A program made the position numbers and the translations under genes. The notes beneath the pieces were generated by a model. That model saw only the letters and a program-made list of their open reading frames with translations. It ran no database searches and was not told the DNA's origin. DNA of 64,000 nucleotides from Typhlomys cinereus (Eukaryota > Chordata > Mammalia > Rodentia > Platacanthomyidae). Shown here piece after piece: positions 36,942 to 49,600 of this stretch; position 1 is the stretch's first letter; the number at the start of each line of letters is the position of its first letter. Location: positions 795,527 to 859,526 of the forward strand of contig JALPQD010000640.1 of the NCBI GenBank assembly GCA_023101885.1, given 5' to 3'.

Positions 36942-37276
36942 TGTAGGGCGCCGCCCTGCATGCCGCCATTCTAAGATGGCGCCAGTTCCCCTTCTCCTCT
37001 CAGCAAAACAAGCCAATGCGCAAGCGCCAGGCCCATTTCCCGCTCTAGCCCTGATCGCGAGACCATCACGCCACCTCGGGTGACACGCCCACTACCAATC
37101 AGGTGCTGCCACGTCCAAGACGGGACAGAATCCCTATATAAGGGTGGAGGTTTAGGCAGTTGGGGTCTCCGTGCTGAAAGCTAGTGCTCTCCCTCTCAAG
37201 ATGCATTAAAGCTTGCTACAGAAGGATCCTGATCGTGTTGCGTCGTTCTTGCTGGCGAGACGAGCAGCGCGGAACA
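36942..37276 (+). mobile_element. 3' LTR of the IAP-like provirus
   Basis: 335 bp, identical to the 5' LTR by eye except near the end (GGAACA here, GAAACA in the 5' copy). It contains the same YY1-like dyad, TATA and ATTAAA signals. It ends at CA followed by the CCTTAC target duplication. Confidence 0.96.
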
Positions 37277-37282
37277 CCTTAC
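37277..37282. repeat. IAP-like target-site duplication, right
   Basis: CCTTAC, identical to 33,556-33,561. The satellite continues with TGTGACATAACAGG. Confidence 0.96.
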
Positions 37283-40200
37283 TGTGACATAACAGGCTAA
37301 CTTCTATAATCATAGCATCAGTGACACCACAGACATCCTGCTTATCTTCGCTATGACACCACAGCCTCATCACTGACATCTCAGGCTCATGGTCACATGA
37401 CAGCCTCAAGAGTGACACAACAGCATCTCATCAGTAATATCCCAGCCCCATTGTGACATCTAAGCATCATTGTGACATCAGCCTCATTGTGGCATGTTGG
37501 CCTTACTATGAAATCACCAGCTCACCTCTAAAGTCATTGCTCAATGCGACATCACACCTTCATTACTGACAACCTACCTAGCCTCACTATTACACCACAG
37601 CCTCACCAATGACCTCACAGGCTCACTGAAACATGATAGCCTCTCTGTGATACTACAGTGTTGCTATTGACATCACAATCTCACTGTGACATGACAACTT
37701 CACCAGATACATCACAACATCACGGTGACATCACAGCCTCATTATGACATTACAGCCTCACTTCTGAGATTATAGCCTCACTGTGACATGAAGGCCTCAC
37801 TAAGACATCACAGGCTCACCTCTGACATCATTGCCCAACTGTCACATCACAGCATTGACTGTGACGTTGTAGCCTTACTGTTTCATCACAGCCTCACTAT
37901 GACATCACAGGCTCAACACTGATCTCACAGGGTCAATGAAACATGACAGCTTCCCTGCAACACCATAGTGTCGATATTGACATCACAACATTATTGACAT
38001 CAAAACTACCCCAGTGATATCAAAGTCTCACAGTGACATCACAGCCTCTCCTGTGACATCATAGACTCAGTATGACTGCACAGCCTAACTACTGATATCC
38101 TAACCTCACTGTGAAATCTAAGCATCACCCCAGACATCACAACCTCAGTTTGACATAACAACTTTGCTAGTGGCATCACAACGTCAAGTGATAACACAGC
38201 CTCATTTTTACATCACAGCCATACCGCGCCATCAAAGTATCACTGTGACATCAAGCAGCTTTCTGTGATATCACAGCATCAGCGTGACATCACAGATTCA
38301 CAATGATGTAACAGCTTCACTCTCATTATACCCTCATTTATGACATGACAGCCTCACTGTGACATCACAGCTCACCTCTGACATCATAGCCCACTGTGTC
38401 ATAACAGGCTAACCTCTGAAACTATAGCTTGAGTGAATCCAAGGGCCTCCTGCCTTGCCTCGCTATGACAACACAGACTCATTACTGCCATATCAGTCTC
38501 ATGGTCACATAACAGCCTCAACAGTGACACCACAGTGTCCCTGGGCATCACAGCCTCACCAGTAACAGCCCAGCCTAACTGTGACATCTCAGCCTCATCG
38601 CTGACATCAGCATCACTTCTGATATCACACACTAACCACTGACATCTCAGCCAATTGTGATGTCACAGCTATCACCACTGATATCACAGCCTCACAGTGA
38701 CATCACAGCCTCTTCTCTGACATTACAGCCTCAGTGGGACTGCACAGCCTCATCCCTGATGTCCTAACCTCACTGTGAAATGCCAGAATCATCCCTGATG
38801 TCAGCCTCACTGATATCTCATAGAATCAGCCTTGACATCAGGGCCTCACTGCAACATCACAGCCCCACAGTGACCTCACAACCCGCCCACTGATACCACA
38901 GGCTCACCTGTTACATCATAGCCTTATTGTGACATCAGTTTTGCCAGTGACATCACAGACTCACTGTGACTTCACAGCTACCAGAGTGATATCACCTCAT
39001 GGTGACATGACAGCCCACAGTGTCATACAACCTTCACTGTGACATCACACCTTCAGTATGACATCATGATCTCTACAGTGACAGCACAGAATCATCTGTG
39101 ACATCAGCATCACCACTGACATCAGTCAGAATACTGACATCACTGCCACACCAGTGACAACACATACTTTGGCATCACAGCTTTAACAGAGTCACTGTCA
39201 ATAGGTTTAGCATGTTCAACATAGCCTCACAGTAACATCATAGACTCACTGTGACATCTTTCTCACCACAGACATTCCAGCATTGTTATGACATCACAGC
39301 TTCACCAGTAACATCACAGCCTCATTGTGACATCAGCCTCACCACTAATATACCAGCTTCACTGTGCCATCCAAATCTCTCCAGTAACATCACAACATCA
39401 TTGTGTCCTTACAGTCTCACAGTGAAATCATAGCCACATTGTGTCCTCACATCCTCACTTTGACATTACAACCTGTCAGTGCCATCACAGCATCACTGTG
39501 ACATCATCAATTCACTGTGACATCAATCTTGCCACTGACATAATAGCCTCATGGTAACATCACATACACACCTCTGACATAGTCTCGCTGTGACATCACA
39601 GCCTCACCACTGAATAGAATAGGCTAATTGAATAGAATAGGCTAACTGTATGGAATCACACCCTAACCAGTGAGATGCCAGCATCACAGCCTCAATGTGA
39701 CATTATAGCCTCAACTTTGAGGTTATAGCCTAACTGTGACATCCTATCCTTGATGTGATGTCATGGCATCACCACTGACATCATAGCCTCATTGTGACAT
39801 CAGCCTTGCCACCAATGTCACAGTCTCACTGTGACCTCACAGCTTCCACCATGACATCCTCAAAACTCTGAGACACCAAGGGCTCACTTTTTCACCACAG
39901 GCACACAGTGACATCAAATCCTCGTGGTGGCATCACACCCTAATCAGTGACATGTCATCTTCACTGTGACATCATACCCTCATCACTCATTCCAGCCTCA
40001 TTCTGATATCATAGCCTAACTACTGAATTTACAACCTCACTGGGTTGTTACAGCCTCACTATGACATGACAGCCTCAGTATGACATCACAGAGTCACCTC
40101 TGAAATCTTTGCCCAACTGCGACATCATAGCATTGACTCAGACATTATAGCCCCACTTTTTCATCACAGACTCACTATCATATCACAGGCTCAATTCTGA

Positions 40201-43008
40201 AATCATAGCCTCAATGTGACATCACACCCTCATCACTGACATTCTACCCAGCCTCACTGTCACCACAGCCTCACCACTGACCTCATGGACACACTGAAAC
40301 TTGACAGTCTCTTTGTGACACCATGTCGTTGTTGGCAATACAATTTCTATGTAACAACACAAATTCCCCAGTGACATCACAACCTCACAGTGACTTCACA
40401 ACCTCACAGTGACATCACAGCCTCATTGTGACATCACAACCATACTGTGCCATCAAAGCATCACTGTGACTTAAAGTTTCACCTCTGACATCATAGCCAC
40501 ACAGTGATATCACAGTCTCAGTGTGACACAATAAACTCATTGTGACATTGGAGCCTCATCAGTGACAATACAGCCTCAGCAATGACATAGTAGTCCTGTG
40601 AAAGCATAGTCACTACTGACATCATAACCTCACTGTGACATCACAACCTCACTGTGACATCAAAGACAAAATGTGCCAACACAGACTCACTGTGACATCA
40701 CAGCCTCACCATTGATAGGACAGGCTCACCGAGATATTGCAGCCTCAAAAGTGACACTACAACCTCATTGTGACATCAAAATCTCACTTTGGCATCACAG
40801 CCTCACCAGTTATATCACATCATTAATGAGACATCTCAGTCTCATCTCTCACATCAGTCTTACTTCTGAAATGTCAGCCTAACCACTGACCTCACAGCTG
40901 CACTGTGACCTCACAACCTCACTGTGACATCACAGGCACACAGTGAAATCACAGTATCACTACTGGTATCTGAGCTAGTCTTAGTATAACACCACAGCCT
41001 TACCACAGTTAACACAGGCTCAAAATGACATGACAGCCTCAGCAGTGATATCATAACCTTTGACAATATAAACAGTGACATCAGCACTGACACTGACATT
41101 AGTCAGAATAGTGACATCACTCCCACACCAGTGACAATGTAGCTTTTGACATTACAGCCTCACCAGTATCACTGTTGCATAATCGGGTCACCTCTGACAT
41201 CATAGCCTCACCAGTGATATCATAGACTCACTTTGACGTCTTTCTCACCACTGATATTCCAGCATTATTGTGACATTACAGCCTCACTAGTGACATCACA
41301 GCTTCATTGTAACATCAGCCTCACAACTAACATCATAGTCTCAATCTGCCATCAAAACCTCTCCAGTAACATCACAACATCACTGTGTCATCAGATCCTC
41401 AATGTCATATTATGTCTTCACAGCATCACTGTGACTTTATAACCTGACACTGATATCACATCCTCACTGTGATGTCACAAACTCACTGTGTCATCAGCTT
41501 TGCCACTGACATAATAGACTCATGGAGACATCACATTCACACCTCTAACAGCTTCACTGTGACATTACAGCCTCAATGTGACTTCACAGTATCATCACTG
41601 ACATCATAGCCTCACTGTGACATCAGCATTGCCATTAATATTGTAGGCTCCTTTGGAAATCACATACAGACCTCTGACATAGCCTCACTATGACATGACA
41701 GCTTCAATGTAACTTCACAGCATCACCAGTGACATGATAGCCTCACTGTGACATTAGCCTTGCCACTCACATCTCAGTCTCACTGACCTCACAGTCTCAT
41801 TCATGTCATCACCAACTCCCTGTGAAATTATGGGTTCACGGTGACATCATAGACACACAGTGACATCAAAGCCTCACAGTGACATCACAGCCACACTGTG
41901 ACATCACAGTCTCATCACTGGCATCCTACTTAGCCATAGTGATACTATAGTAAGGTATAACAGCCTCACCACAAAAGCACAGGTTCACAGTTATGTGACT
42001 GCCTCAGCAATGACATCCTATCTCAGGTTGAAATCAGCCTTGCCACTTTTATCACATCTTCCACAGTGATCTCAAATCCTCACTGTGACATCACAAACTC
42101 TCTGTGATGTCACAACCTCATAATGACACCATAGCATCACTGTGATATCACAGCATCACTGTGGCATTGTAGCCTCATTTCTGTCATCACAGCCTCACCG
42201 TGACATCACAAACTCACCGTGATACAACAGGATAACCTCTGAAATCATAGCATCAGTGACACCACGGACATCCTGCTAAGCCTTGCTATCACACTACAGC
42301 CTCATCACTGACATTTCAGGCCTCAACAGTGACACCACAGCCTTGCCATGGCATCCCAGCCTCACAAGTAACATCCCAGACTTACTGTGATATCTCAGCC
42401 TCATCACTGACATCAGCCTCACTTCTGACATCACAGCCTAAGCACTGAAATCTCAGCCTATGTCATAGTCTTTCACCAGTGATATCACAGCCTCACTGTG
42501 ATATCACAAAATCATAGTAACATCACAGCCTCACAGTGACATCACAGCCACTCCTGTGACATTACAGCCTCAGTGCGACTGCACAGCCTCACCACTAATG
42601 TCCTAACCTTACTGTGAAATCCAAGCATCACCTCTGACATCACAGCCTCACTGACATCTCAAAGAATCAGCCCTGACATCAGAACCTCACTGTGACATCA
42701 CAGCCTCAAAATGACCTCACGACCTGCCAATTGATACCACAGGCTCAACAGTTACATCATAGCCTCATTGTGACATCAGTGTTACCACTGACATCACAGC
42801 CTCATTGTGACAGCACAGCTTCAATAGTGATATCACCCTCATGTTGACGTGATAGTCCATAGTAACATCCGACCTTCACAGTAACATCACAGCTTCAGTG
42901 TGACATCACAGCAACACCAGTCACAGCACAGCTTCACCTATGACATCAGCATCACTTCCAATGTTAGAACACTGACATCACTGCCACATCAATGACAACA
43001 CAGTCTTT
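37283..43008 (-). repeat. Inverted satellite array, middle part
   Basis: About 5.7 kb of satellite in - orientation (CAGCCTCACTGTGACATCA). The marker TTAGTCAGAA (reverse complement of TTCTGACTAA) is at 41,099-41,108. A short direct duplication (GAATAGAATAGGCTAA twice, about 39,612-39,646) is visible. No gene is visible. Confidence 0.93.
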
Positions 43009-43400
43009 ACTGGAGTGAGTGTCTGGTCTACACCGAAGATGGCACCACCCCACGTTGGAGTGCCAGAGTATCAGTCATTATCGTAATTAACCAGACAAAT
43101 CATTCCACAAACTAAGAACGGCCATACACCACCACTTAGAATTGAAAAAGAGCTATCAATCCTTCAATCCCAACCTGGGGGCATGGCCCAGAGAAGTAAC
43201 AAACCCCTGAATTCACTCACTAAACACAGCATGTTTAGATCCAAAGCACCTCTGCATATGTCCTGCACTAGGTCTTTCCTTGGATATTGATTACCCTTTT
43301 AGGAGTTGTTTTCACTTTCACCTTGGTTCTGGTCATTGCTTTTTATTTTCTGAGCTCTTTCACCTTGTCTGCTCGCCTCCTAGTCATCTCTGCTCCATGA
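43009..43400 (-). pseudogene. Island with an 18S rRNA-derived segment
   Basis: About 390 bp of non-satellite DNA. On the - strand, 43,170 to 43,062 is recognisably a decayed piece of the eukaryotic 18S rRNA: TTGATAGCTCTTT, then GGTGG, TGGCCGTTCTTAGTT, GATTTGTCTGGTTAATT, CGATAA, ACTCTGGCA in the correct order and spacing. The rest of the island does not look like rRNA to me. It may be a chimeric retrocopy or a composite insert. No poly-A tail or clear target duplication is seen. It cannot function as rRNA. Confidence 0.8.
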
Positions 43401-43663
43401 GGTGACATTTTAGCCTCATAACTGACATCAGTCTCACTTCTGAAATCACAGCCTAAACACTGAAATCACAACTGAACTGTGATATCATAGTCTATCACCA
43501 CTGATATCACAGCCTTACTGTGATATCACAGCTTCCAGAGTAATATCACCTCATAGTGACATGACAGCCCACAGTGACAGTGACATACAACCCTCATGTC
43601 ACATAATAGATTCACCACAGACTTGATAGCCTCCCCAGTGACATCGTAGACTCACTATGATAT
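43401..43663 (-). repeat. Inverted satellite array, right end
   Basis: The last inverted satellite before orientation returns to + at about 43,664 (CTCACTATGATATCT on one side, GTGAGATAACTGGTGAGGCTG on the other). Confidence 0.9.
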
Positions 43664-46600
43664 CTGTGAGATAACTGGTGAGGCTGTGATGCCACCATGA
43701 GATTATGATGTTAGAATGAGGCTATGGTGTCACTGGTGACACTGTAATATCAAAGGGAGCCTGTTATATTCTTGGTGAGGCTGTGATGTCACAGTGAGGT
43801 TGTGCTAACACAGTGTGGGTATGATGTCACAGTAAAGTTGTGATGTCACAGTGAGGTTGTGATGTCAGTAGTGACTGTGGTTGCACAGGGAGACTATGTC
43901 ATTGGTGAAGCTGTATTGTCACTGGTGAGGCTCTAATGTCACAGTTAGTTTATTGTGTAAACTGAAGCTATGGTGTCACGATGAGGCTATGAAGTCAGAG
44001 GTCAATGTTTATGTCACAGTGATTCTTTGATGACATGGTATGGCTGTGAAGTCACTTCGAGGTTGTGATATCACTGGGGAAGTTTTGATGTCACAGTGAG
44101 TTTGTGATGTCACAATGAAGATGTGAGGACAAAGTGTGGCTATGATGTCACAGTGAAGCTGTTATGTCACAGTGTGTTTGAGATGCTATAGTGAGGTGAT
44201 GATGTCACCATGAGGCTATTGTGTTACTGGTTAGGCTGCAATATCACAGTGAGCCTGTCATATCAGTGGTGAGGCTGTGATGTCACAGTGAGGCTGTGAT
44301 GTCACAGCGAGGTTGTGATACCACAGCGAAGTTGTGATGTCACAGTGAATTTGTGATGTCAGTAGTGACTGTATTCTCAGGGAGACTATGTCATTGCTGA
44401 GACTGTATTGTCACTGGTAAGACTCTAATGTTACAGTAAGTTTATTGTGTCAAACTGAGGCTGTGATGTCAGAGTGAGTCTATGATGTCAGGGGTGAAGC
44501 TTTATGTCACAGTGATGTTTTTATGGCACAGTATGGCTGTGATGTGCCAATGAGGGTCTGATGTCACTGTGAGGTTGTGATGTCACTGGGGAAGTTGTGA
44601 TGTCACAGTGAGGTTGTGATGTCAATAGCGACACTGTGGTGTCAGTGTCCAGTCAGGGTTCAGTGAGCCTGTGAGGTCAGTGGTGAGGCTGTGGTGCCAT
44701 AGTGATGCTAGGTAGGATGTCAGTGATAAAAGTATGAGTTCGCATTGATGTTATGTTTTCAGAGCTGAGCCTGTGATATCATAATGGGGCTATGATGAAA
44801 CAGTGAGGCTCTAACATCAGAGTCGTTGCTGTGATGTCACAGTTGGGCAATGATTTGAGAGGTTAGCCTTTGATGTCATACTGACGGTGTCATGTAACAG
44901 TGCAGCTATAACCTCAGAGTTGAGATTGTGATGTCACAGTGAGGCTGTGTTGTCAGCAGTGATGCCGTGATACCATAGTGAGGCTGTAATGTCAGTGGAA
45001 TGAGATTATGACATCGGAGTGAGGATGTGATTTCAGTGTTTAGACTGTGATGTAAGAATGAGTCTGGTGTGGGTGATGAGGGTATGATTTCACAGAGTGC
45101 CTGGCATGTCATTGGTGAGGCTGTGATGCTTCCTTGAGGCTTTGATGTCATTGTGTGGCTGTGGTGTCAACATGAGCACATGATGTTACAGGGAGTTGGT
45201 GATGTCATGGTGAAGGCTGTGAGACCACAGTAAAAATGTGATGTCACTGGCATGTTTGATGTCACAGTGAAGCTATGTGTGATGTCAGTGGTGATGCTGT
45301 GAAGTCACATTGAGAATGTGATATCACAATGAGGTTAGGTAAGAAGTTTGTATGTGATGTCACTATGAGGCTATTATGCGAGGCTGATGTCACAGTGAGT
45401 TTGTGATGTCACAGTGACGCTATGATGTCAGTGGTGATTCAGTAATATCACATTGAAGCTGTGATGTCACAGTGAGAGTGGGAATTTTCTGTTGAGGTTG
45501 TGAAGGCACAGCGTGGCTGTGGTGCCAATGTTGGGCTGTCATGTGACCAAGAGCCTAAGATGTCAGGAATTAGGCTGTGGTGTCATAGCGAGGCTGGGTT
45601 AGATGTCCGTTGTGTCACTGATGCTGATTTCAGATGTTAGCCTGTTATGTCACAGTGAGGCTGTGATGTCAGAGGTGAGGCTGTGATGTCACAGTGAGGC
45701 TATTATGTCAGTGGTGATGCTGTGATGTCACATTGAGGCTGTGATTTCACAGTGAGGCTATGGCACAGATGTGAATGTGATGTCACCATGAGGCTATTAT
45801 GTCAGAGGCAAGTCTGATGTCATAATGAATTTTGATGTCAAAGTGAGGCTGTGATGTCAGTGTCAGGATGTAAGGTCAGTGAGTCTGTGAGGACACAGTG
45901 TGGTTATGATGTCATAGTGAGTCTCTGAGAACACAGAGATGTTGTGATGTCACTGGAGAGGAGGTTTTGATGGCACAGTGAGTCTGTGATGTTAGTGGTG
46001 AGCCTGATGTCAAAATGAGGCTGTGATGTCACTATTGAAGGTGTGATGTCACAATAAGGCTGGAATGTCAGTGGTGAGAAAGATGTCACAGTAAATATAT
46101 GATGCCCCTGGTGAAGCCATGATGTCAGTGGTGAACCTACTATGTGACAGTGACACTGGTGAGTCTGTGATGTCAAAACTATGCTGTCACTGGTGTGGAA
46201 GTGATGTCAGTGTTCTGACTAATGTCAGTGGTGATGCTAATGACACAAGTGAGGCTGTGCTGCCTGTCACTGGTGAGGCTATGATGTCACAATGAGTCTG
46301 CATTGTCACTGTGAAGGTTGTATGTCACTGTGGGCTTTCATGTTTCCATGAGGTGATATCACCCTGGAAGCTGTGATGTCACAGTGAGGCTGTGATGCTG
46401 GTGGCAAGACTGATCTCAGAATGATTCTTGAATTAACAGGTGAGCCTGTGGTGTCAGTGGGCCATTGTAAGTTTACTGTGAGCTGTGATGTCACAGTGAG
46501 GCTGTGAATTCACTCTGGAAGATGTGATGTTAGTGGCTAGGCTAATTTTACCATGTGGCCATGCTGCAACAGGTTAGACTGTGAGGTGACAGTGAGGCTG

Positions 46601-49600
46601 TGAGGTCACTGTGAGGCTGTGATATCTGTGGGAAGATTAATGTAACAATGAGGCAGTGATGTAAGATGTGAGGCTGTGGTGTCACTCTTTATGATGTCAA
46701 AGGCTATGATGTCACTGCTAAGGTTGTCAAGTCACTATGAGCCTTTGCTATCTGTGGTGAGTCTGTGGTGTCATTGTAAGACTAGGTAGGATACTAGTGG
46801 AGAGGCTGTGATGTCAGAGTGTGGCTCTGATATCACCAGGAGACAGTGATATCGCCATGAGGCTTTGATGTCAAAGTGAGGCTGTGATGTTATGCTGCTG
46901 TGAGATCAGTGGTTAGGCTGTGATTTCAGAAGTGAGACTCATATGAGAGGCTCAGATGTCACATTGGTGATGTGATATATAATTGGTGAGGCTGTGATGT
47001 CACAGTGAGGTTATGATGTCCCCCTAAAGCTGTGGTGTCTCTGGTGAGGCTGTGATATCACAGTGAGCTTGCCCTATCAGTCATGAGGTTATCATATAAT
47101 AGTGATGTGTTGGCACAGTGTGCCTGTGATACCACTGTGAGATTGTGATGTCGTAGTAAAGTTGGAATGTCAGTGTGACTGTGCTTTCACAGGGAGACTA
47201 TGATATTAGTGAGGCTGCATTGTAACTAATGAGGCTCTAATATCACTGTGATTTTATTGTGTCAAACTGAGGCTGTGATGTCACCGTGAGCCCAGAGGGA
47301 AAGATTTATGTCACAGTGATTCTTTGATGGCATGGTATGGCTGTGGTGTCAAAATGAGGCTGAGATGTCACTGTGAGGTTGTGATGGCACTAGGGAGGTT
47401 GTGATGTCACAATGAGTTTGTGATGTCAATAGCGACACTGTGGTGTTACAGGGAGTCTGTCAGGTTTCAGTGAGCCTTCAGTGGTGAAGCTGTGGTACCA
47501 TAGTGAGTATAGGTATGATGTCAGTGATGAGGGTGTTATGTTGCATTGAGGCTTTGAGATCATAGGTGAGCCTGATATGTCATAATGAGGCAGTGATGAA
47601 CCAGTGAGGGTATAAGGTCAGAGTCGATGCTATGATGTCACAGTGGGGCAATGATTTCAGAGGTGAGCCTGTGATGTCATACTGAGGCCGTGATGTCACA
47701 GTGAGGCTATAACCTCAGAGGTGATGCTGTGATGTCACATTAAGGCTGTGTTGTCAGCAGTAATGCCATGATATCACAGAGGGGCTGAAGTATCAGTGGA
47801 TTGAGACTATGACATCACAGTGAGGATATGGTTTCAGTGGTTAGGCTGTGATATCAGAATGAGGTTGGGTGAATGATGAGGATATGATGTCACAGTGAGG
47901 ATGATATGTTACTGGTGAGGCTGTGATGCCACAGTGAGGCTTTGATGTAATCGTGTGGTTGTTTTGACACTGTGAGCCCATGATGTCACAGGGAGATGGT
48001 GATGTCACGGTGGAGGTTGTGAAGTCACAGTGAGGCTGTAATGTCAGTGGCAAGGCTAGTGTCACAGTGAGGCTATGATGTCAGTGGTAATGCTGTGATG
48101 TTACATTGAGGCTGTGATGTCATACTGAGGCTATGTCAGAGTTGTATATGTGATGTCACCGTGAGGCTATTAGGTCAGTGCCAAGGCTGATGCCACAATG
48201 AGTTTGTGATGTCATAGTGAGGCAGTGAAGGTACTGTCAGGTTGTAATGTCACAGTGAGGCTGTGAGGAAACACTGAGGCTATGAGGTCACAATGATGCT
48301 CTGACGACACAGTGATGTGATGTCACTGAAGAGGTTTTGATGGCACAGAAAGGCTGTGATGTTAGTGGTGGTGCTGATGTCACAATGAGGCTGTGATGTC
48401 ACTGGTGAAGGCGTGACATCACAATAAGCCTGGAATGTCAGTGGTAACAAAGATATCATAGTGAGTCTATGATGTCACTGGTTAGGCTATGATGTCAATG
48501 GTGAACCTACTACGTGTCAATGACTGACACTGTTGAGGTTGTGATGTCAAAAGGTGTGGTCTCCCTGGTGTGGCAGTGATGTCAGTTTTCTGACTAATGT
48601 CAGTGGTGATGCTGATGTCACAGGTGAGTCACTGGTGAGGCCATGATGTCAGACTGAGACTGTGATGTCAGAGTGAGAATGTGATGTTGATGGTAAGACT
48701 AATGCCATAATGAGACTAAGATGTAACAGATGAACATGTGTTCACAGTGGGAAGGCTGTTTGGTCATGGTTAGGCTTTGATGCCACAGTGAGGCTTTCAT
48801 GTCACCATGTGGCTGTGGTTTCACCATGAGCTCATGATGTCAGAGGGAGGTCGTGATGTCTCGGTGGAGGCTGATGTCACACTGAGACTGTAATGTCAGT
48901 TACAAGGCTGATGTCACAGTTAGACTATAATGTCAATGGTGAAGCTGTGATTTCACAGTGAGGCTGTGATGTCATGGTCAGGTTGTAATATCACAGTGAG
49001 GCTGTGAGGACACATTGTAGCTGTGATGTCACTTTGCAGCTGTGAGTTCAGTGATTAGGCTGTTATTTCAGAAGTTACACTTATGTGAGAGATGAGGCAG
49101 AGATGTCACATGGACGATGTGATATAACTGGTGAGGGTCTGATGCCACAGTGAGGTTATGATGTCACCATGAAGCTGTGGTGTCACTGGTGAGGCTGTAA
49201 TATCATGGTGAGTCTGTCATAAGAGTGGTGAGGCTGTGATGTCACAGTGAGGTGATGATGTCACATTAAGGTTGTGAAGTTAGAGTGAGGTTGTGATGTC
49301 AGTGGTGATAGACTGTGACATCACAGATTGGCTGAAATTTCTGTGGTTAGACTTTGATGTGAGAAGTGAGTCAGATGTCAATGATGAGGCTGAGATGTCA
49401 CAGTAAGGCTGGGATGTTACTTGTGAGGCTGTGATGTTACAGCAAGGCTGTGGTGTAACTGTTGAGGCTGTAATGTGACCGTGAGCCTGAGATGTCAGTA
49501 ATGAGGCAGTGGTGTCATTGCGAGGCTAGGTAGGATGCCCCTGGTGTCACCGATGCTATGATTTCAGAGTTTAGCCTATAGGTCACAGTGAGGCTGTGAT

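Larger units (their letters stand above)
33562..37276 (+). mobile_element. IAP-like class II provirus, internally deleted and chimeric
   Basis: A 3,715-bp element with two 335-bp LTRs, a tRNA-Phe primer site, remnants of gag, RT, integrase and env TM, a polypurine tract, and a 6-bp target duplication CCTTAC. The PBS type, 6-bp duplication and LTR design (YY1-like dyad, TATA, ATTAAA) match intracisternal A-particle elements. The LTRs differ at one position by eye. Large in-phase losses of capsid, protease and most RT make it non-autonomous. About 580 bp of ERV-L sequence lies between integrase and env. Confidence 0.95.

Noticed and set aside
36668..37083. Small frames between the env remnant and the 3' LTR as accessory genes
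   Set aside because: They overlap each other, have no recognisable motifs, and extend into the LTR. More likely a noncoding 3' region.
30480..43663. ERV-L copies in opposite orientation as drivers of the 13-kb inversion
   Set aside because: The inverted ERV-L copies (21.8 kb, 35.8 kb, 53.4 kb) do not lie at the orientation switches.
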